Positions 60,968-64,000 of a stretch of 64,000 bases of DNA are shown one piece after another. This DNA is from Bacilli bacterium (GTDB lineage Bacteria > Bacillota_I > Bacilli_A > RF39 > UBA660). Location of the stretch: contig JAGBJG010000009.1 of assembly GCA_017934595.1 (NCBI GenBank), forward strand, positions 126,839 through 190,838, read 5' to 3'. How positions within the stretch are numbered: position 1 is the stretch's first letter; each line of letters starts with the position of its first letter. The position numbers were made by a program, and so were the translations under genes. The notes under the pieces are model-generated. The model was given only the letters and a program-made list of their open reading frames with translations. It was not told the origin of the DNA and searched no databases.

Positions 60968-62413
60968 ATGAAAAAATGGATAATTTTAATAATTATATGG
61001 ATATTAGCTTTAGGTGGGATATTCATATATTCAAAAACTATTAAATTTGATGAAAATATAATAAAACCACCTGTAAAAGAAAAAGAAAACCTAAGTAAAT
61101 TTCAGTATATTGATTATACAGACTACTATAATGAAAATGATCTAAAAGTTGAAAAAATAAAATTTAGTGAAAATAATAGTAGTAATTACATTAAAATTTC
61201 CGGTTTAAAAGATAAGGAATTAGAAGAAAAATTAAATAAAAAGTTTTATGATGAGGCTAATAAAATTTTAAGTGAGTCATCTGGTAATGTCAATTCAAAT
61301 TTGAGCCTTAATGCGTTCAATATATTATCATTTTATGTGGAAACCTATAATAGTAAAAGTAAACCTTTATATTATAATATAGATTTAACAACTGGTGATG
61401 AAATTAAAATGAATGATATATTAAATACAACTAATATTACTAATATACTAGCATCAAATTATTATGAAGCAGTTGCAGATAGTTTGGCTTCTCGTTATGG
61501 ATATGACGTGGCATCTGATAAAAGAAATACGTTCTTAGAAGATATTGATAATCAGGAGTTGAAAAATTACATCGGCAAATTGGAGGATGACACCTTGGAA
61601 TATGCACGAAATTTTGATTACAATTCAGAATTTTATATGACTTCAGCAGGAATTTTTATTTCATCTAATTACAAAGATTTATTTAATACGCGTATTAGGC
61701 TTTTTATAGATGAAAATCCTAGACTATTTAATTATTTTTATAAATATAAGACTAAGGAATCTATATTTGATGGTAGTTATACTGGAAAGAAAAATCTTAT
61801 GTATGCTGAATATATGAGACGTTCAAGTATGCTACCTGCAAGTATGCAAGTTTTGGATAATGCAGTGGTTCATAAACTTCTAAATTTTGAATCTAACATT
61901 TATCCTAGTGATGAAAGCGTATTTGAAACACCATTATTTAAAAATTATCTAGATTCACTTGATAAAAACAAATTTTACTATATTGATAAAATAGAAACTG
62001 GTTGGGGTGAACGTGATTATATAGATTTGACACAATGCACTATGACAAAAGAATTTTATAATAACGAGTATAAAAAATATCTTGCTAATCAAATGATAAA
62101 TAAAGACGTGGTGAATAGCAAAACTGGATATTATAATCTTAGAAAAGACGGAGTTAATTGTGAGACTATAACATTATTTTTTAATAATCCTAATGTTTAT
62201 TCGAATTCTTGGTCTCAAGGAAATAATGCAAGAATATATATTAGAAATAATTCAGAAAAAACAGCTGAAATTAATTCTTATATTGAAACAACGATAGATA
62301 AATTAAAAAAAGAATATCCTTACGCTTACATTAGCAATTTTCAAATTACAGAAAACCAAATAATAATAACAATCAATTCAAGAGAGGTTATAACGAAAGT
62401 ATTTGATTTATAG
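60968..62413 (+). CDS. Secreted/anchored DUF3298-like protein
   Basis: The 481-residue protein has an N-terminal helix (KWIILIIIWILALGGIFIY) and an extracellular part with YYNIDLTTGDEIKMNDIL, the DUF3298/RsiV-type motif, followed by a long unrecognised C-terminal domain. It begins 7 bp after the PstS-like gene, so the two are cotranscribed. Confidence 0.65.
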   Translation: MKKWIILIIIWILALGGIFIYSKTIKFDENIIKPPVKEKENLSKFQYIDYTDYYNENDLKVEKIKFSENNSSNYIKISGLKDKELEEKLNKKFYDEANKILSESSGNVNSNLSLNAFNILSFYVETYNSKSKPLYYNIDLTTGDEIKMNDILNTTNITNILASNYYEAVADSLASRYGYDVASDKRNTFLEDIDNQELKNYIGKLEDDTLEYARNFDYNSEFYMTSAGIFISSNYKDLFNTRIRLFIDENPRLFNYFYKYKTKESIFDGSYTGKKNLMYAEYMRRSSMLPASMQVLDNAVVHKLLNFESNIYPSDESVFETPLFKNYLDSLDKNKFYYIDKIETGWGERDYIDLTQCTMTKEFYNNEYKKYLANQMINKDVVNSKTGYYNLRKDGVNCETITLFFNNPNVYSNSWSQGNNARIYIRNNSEKTAEINSYIETTIDKLKKEYPYAYISNFQITENQIIITINSREVITKVFDL

Positions 62414-62417
62414 AACC

Positions 62418-62445
62418 AGAGGTATAAATACCTCTTTTTCTTTTT
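62418..62445 (+). terminator. Intrinsic terminator
   Basis: AGAGGTA and TACCTCT with a 4-nt loop and a pyrimidine-T tract. Confidence 0.8.
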
Positions 62446-62454
62446 GCTTATCTT

Positions 62455-62463
62455 TGTTATAAT
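62455..62463 (+). promoter_or_regulatory. Extended -10 promoter of tcdA
   Basis: TGTTATAAT immediately after the terminator tail. Confidence 0.65.
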
Positions 62464-62478
62464 TAATATGGTGGTAAG

Positions 62479-63147
62479 ATGTTTACAAGAGAGAGTTGGC
62501 TTATAGGTGATAAATTAGATTTAATTAAGTCTAAAACTGTACTTGTTATAGGATTAGGTGGAGTAGGTGGATATACAGTTGAAACACTTGTAAGAGCAGG
62601 TATAGGTAATATCATTATAGTAGATAATGACGTTGTTGATATAACTAATTTAAATAGACAAATAGTATCTCTTCATTCAAATATTGGTAATAAAAAAGTA
62701 GACGAATGGGAGAAAAGAATTAAAGATATTAATCCAGATATTAATCTAATTAAGTATGATATGTTTGTAACTAAAGATAATATAGGTGAAATATTTAATA
62801 ATAAAATAGATTATGTCGTAGATGCATGTGATACTATCGAAACTAAAAAAGAAATAATTAGAATATGCGTTAAAAATAAGATTAAATTAATAACAAGTAT
62901 GGGTACAGGTAATAAACTAGATCCATCTAAATTATCTATTAAAGATATTAGAAAAACTAGTTATGACCCTATAGCTAAAAAGCTAAGAAAAATGATTAAA
63001 GATGAAAGAATAAAAGATAAGATCATGGTAATATCAAGTGAAGAAGAACCTAAAATAAAAGGTAAGGTGGGGTCTATATCATATGTTCCATCTATAGCTG
63101 GAATATATGCCACTTCATATATTATAAATGACATATTAAGGAGTTGA
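62479..63147 (+). CDS. tcdA: tRNA threonylcarbamoyladenosine dehydratase (TcdA/CsdL)
   Basis: The 222-residue E1-like enzyme has VIGLGGVGGYTVETLVRAGI, VDNDVVDITNLNRQI and a DACDTIETK motif. TcdA converts t6A37 of tRNA into its cyclic form. Within the ThiF/MoeB/HesA family, the start RESWLIGDKLDLIK and the length fit TcdA best. Confidence 0.88.
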   Translation: MFTRESWLIGDKLDLIKSKTVLVIGLGGVGGYTVETLVRAGIGNIIIVDNDVVDITNLNRQIVSLHSNIGNKKVDEWEKRIKDINPDINLIKYDMFVTKDNIGEIFNNKIDYVVDACDTIETKKEIIRICVKNKIKLITSMGTGNKLDPSKLSIKDIRKTSYDPIAKKLRKMIKDERIKDKIMVISSEEEPKIKGKVGSISYVPSIAGIYATSYIINDILRS

Positions 63148-63151
63148 TTGT

Positions 63152-63469
63152 ATGCCAAATGAATTATATATTTATATGGTGATTATGTATTTTGCTATCG
63201 CGTTTGCTAGAAAGAAAGTAGAAATTAAAATTAGCTTATTTGGAGCTTTTGTAATAGCTACATTAACTAATTTAGGGAATATTGGGACTTTAAATTTTTT
63301 ACCTACTATTATATATGAAGTTGTTATGTTTATGCTATCTTTTATAGTACTAGGATTAACATATAACTTTACTAAGATGAGTAAACTGGGATATTTAGTT
63401 GAAATATTAGTAGCTATTGGATTAGTATATGTATACTATAGATTTGGTATATATATCTTTGCTATGTAG
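63152..63469 (+). CDS. Small polytopic membrane protein, 105 residues
   Basis: SD AAGGAG overlaps the end of tcdA. There are three to four membrane helices (ELYIYMVIMYFAIAFA, LFGAFVIATLTNLGNIG, IIYEVVMFMLSFIVLGL, VEILVAIGLVYVYY). Unknown. The next gene follows with an 8-bp gap. Confidence 0.65.
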   Translation: MPNELYIYMVIMYFAIAFARKKVEIKISLFGAFVIATLTNLGNIGTLNFLPTIIYEVVMFMLSFIVLGLTYNFTKMSKLGYLVEILVAIGLVYVYYRFGIYIFAM

Positions 63470-63476
63470 GTGATAT

Positions 63477-64000
63477 ATGAAGAAGTTATTAATAATTTTA
63501 ACTAGTATATTTTTTATATCAGTAAGTGTAGTATTTTATTTTAAGTTTAGATTTAAATTAGAAGTTACATTAAGTGATGATTTATATGTAAAATCAGGTG
63601 AAGAAGTAAACTTAAAGAATTATATTATTGAGTCAAATGGTATATTTAAAGATTCATTAGTCACTTTTTATGAAGCTGGTGAAAAAGAAGTTACTCTATT
63701 ATATTTAGATAAATATAATAATGAAAGAGAATATAGTTTTAAAATAAATGTTATTGATAAAGATATGCCATTTATATTATCAAGTGGCTCTGTTACTACA
63801 TATGTAGGGGAAGAAATAGATCTATTAAAAGGTGTTATATGTGCTGATTATACTTCAGGTAATGTTACATGTATTGTTGAAGAGGAATATGACATTAATG
63901 AAATAGGTAAGTATTATCTTACATATAAGGCTACTGATGAAAGTGGTAATAGTGCAACTAAGAATTTCACTTTAAATGTCATAGAAAAGCCTAAATATAC
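63477..64000 (+). CDS. Surface protein with Ig-like (DUF5011-type) domains, 3' truncated by window edge
   Basis: AGGTGAT precedes ATG 63477. The frame is open to the window end (174 codons). It has one membrane helix (LLIILTSIFFISVSVVFYF) and then beta-rich repeats ending in DINEIGKYYLTYKATDESGN, the signature of bacterial Ig-like DUF5011 modules. It probably displays adhesive or peptidase domains outside the cell; the rest is not visible. Confidence 0.75.
   Translation, partial: MKKLLIILTSIFFISVSVVFYFKFRFKLEVTLSDDLYVKSGEEVNLKNYIIESNGIFKDSLVTFYEAGEKEVTLLYLDKYNNEREYSFKINVIDKDMPFILSSGSVTTYVGEEIDLLKGVICADYTSGNVTCIVEEEYDINEIGKYYLTYKATDESGNSATKNFTLNVIEKPKY

Noticed and set aside
1-64000. Mycoplasma-type code (TGA as Trp), considered because of the very low GC
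   Set aside because: Trp is TGG throughout, and TGA works as a stop in nrdD, thiI-type overlaps (ATGA) and mgtE.
1-64000. tRNA or rRNA genes
   Set aside because: I looked for TpsiC-loop-like and acceptor pairings and saw none; a tRNAscan run would be decisive.

Overview
The window comes from a very AT-rich, anaerobic, spore-forming Firmicute. TGA is used as a stop and Trp is TGG, so the standard bacterial code applies. The gene set points to an uncultured gut-type Bacilli relative (near Erysipelotrichales/RF39-like lineages): pyruvate:ferredoxin oxidoreductase, class III (oxygen-sensitive) ribonucleotide reductase, and sporulation genes spoIVA, spoVIF, spoVAC-D-E, sigF and sigK. The taxonomic placement is inference.

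Layout. 1-9.6 kb: end of nifJ, a pilin-like and a glycine-rich surface protein, nrdDG with a divergent Crp/Fnr regulator and a palindromic operator, queA. 9.6-21.2 kb: metallopeptidase-like gene, miaA-thiI, membrane HTH regulator, WYL regulator, WG-repeat protein, a truncated SepF and several orphan genes. 21.2-36.9 kb: sigma-K gene split by a 14,990-bp element. 37-41.2 kb: secreted coiled-coil protein, spoIIAA-sigF-spoVACDE. 41.2-49.8 kb: ireB-ruvX-yrzB-mltG-methyltransferase, ylbDE-rsmD, engB, der, spoVIF, spoIVA. 49.8-50.1 kb: a candidate type I toxin/antisense-RNA pair. 50.2-64 kb: mgtE, hemW, tmk, dinD-like, rpsB-tsf, ORF6N-PLD protein, PstS-like and DUF3298-like proteins, tcdA, and the start of an Ig-like surface protein.

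The main discovery is a skin-like programmed rearrangement. The N-terminal half of sigK lies at 36857-36531 and the C-terminal half at 21538-21172, both on the minus strand. Between them is an element with a large serine recombinase. The element ends are 22-nt imperfect inverted repeats around a 2-bp AA core. Joining the halves at that core restores Ile-Glu-Asn-Glu-Ile-Arg in frame and gives a 231-residue pro-sigma-K. The same event would make a 14,990-bp circle in which the recombinase reading frame continues, in frame, through a double-HTH gene at the far end of the element. The element carries a replication-initiator-like protein, a DnaB-like helicase and a strongly structured non-coding region, so the circle may be able to replicate. 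It also carries possible defence cargo: a PD-(D/E)XK-like nuclease, a GIY-YIG/T5orf172 protein and a membrane papain-like peptidase.

Sporulation control looks rewired. The spoIIA-type operon lacks spoIIAB, and the SpoIIAA homologue lacks the phosphorylatable serine. Spo0A-box sequences (TGTCGAA) occur upstream of this operon and as triple 10-bp-phased arrays at the toxin/mgtE and dinD loci. Recurrent local designs include extended -10 promoters (TGnTATAAT) directly after terminators, and terminator hairpins whose 3' arm carries the Shine-Dalgarno sequence of the next gene.
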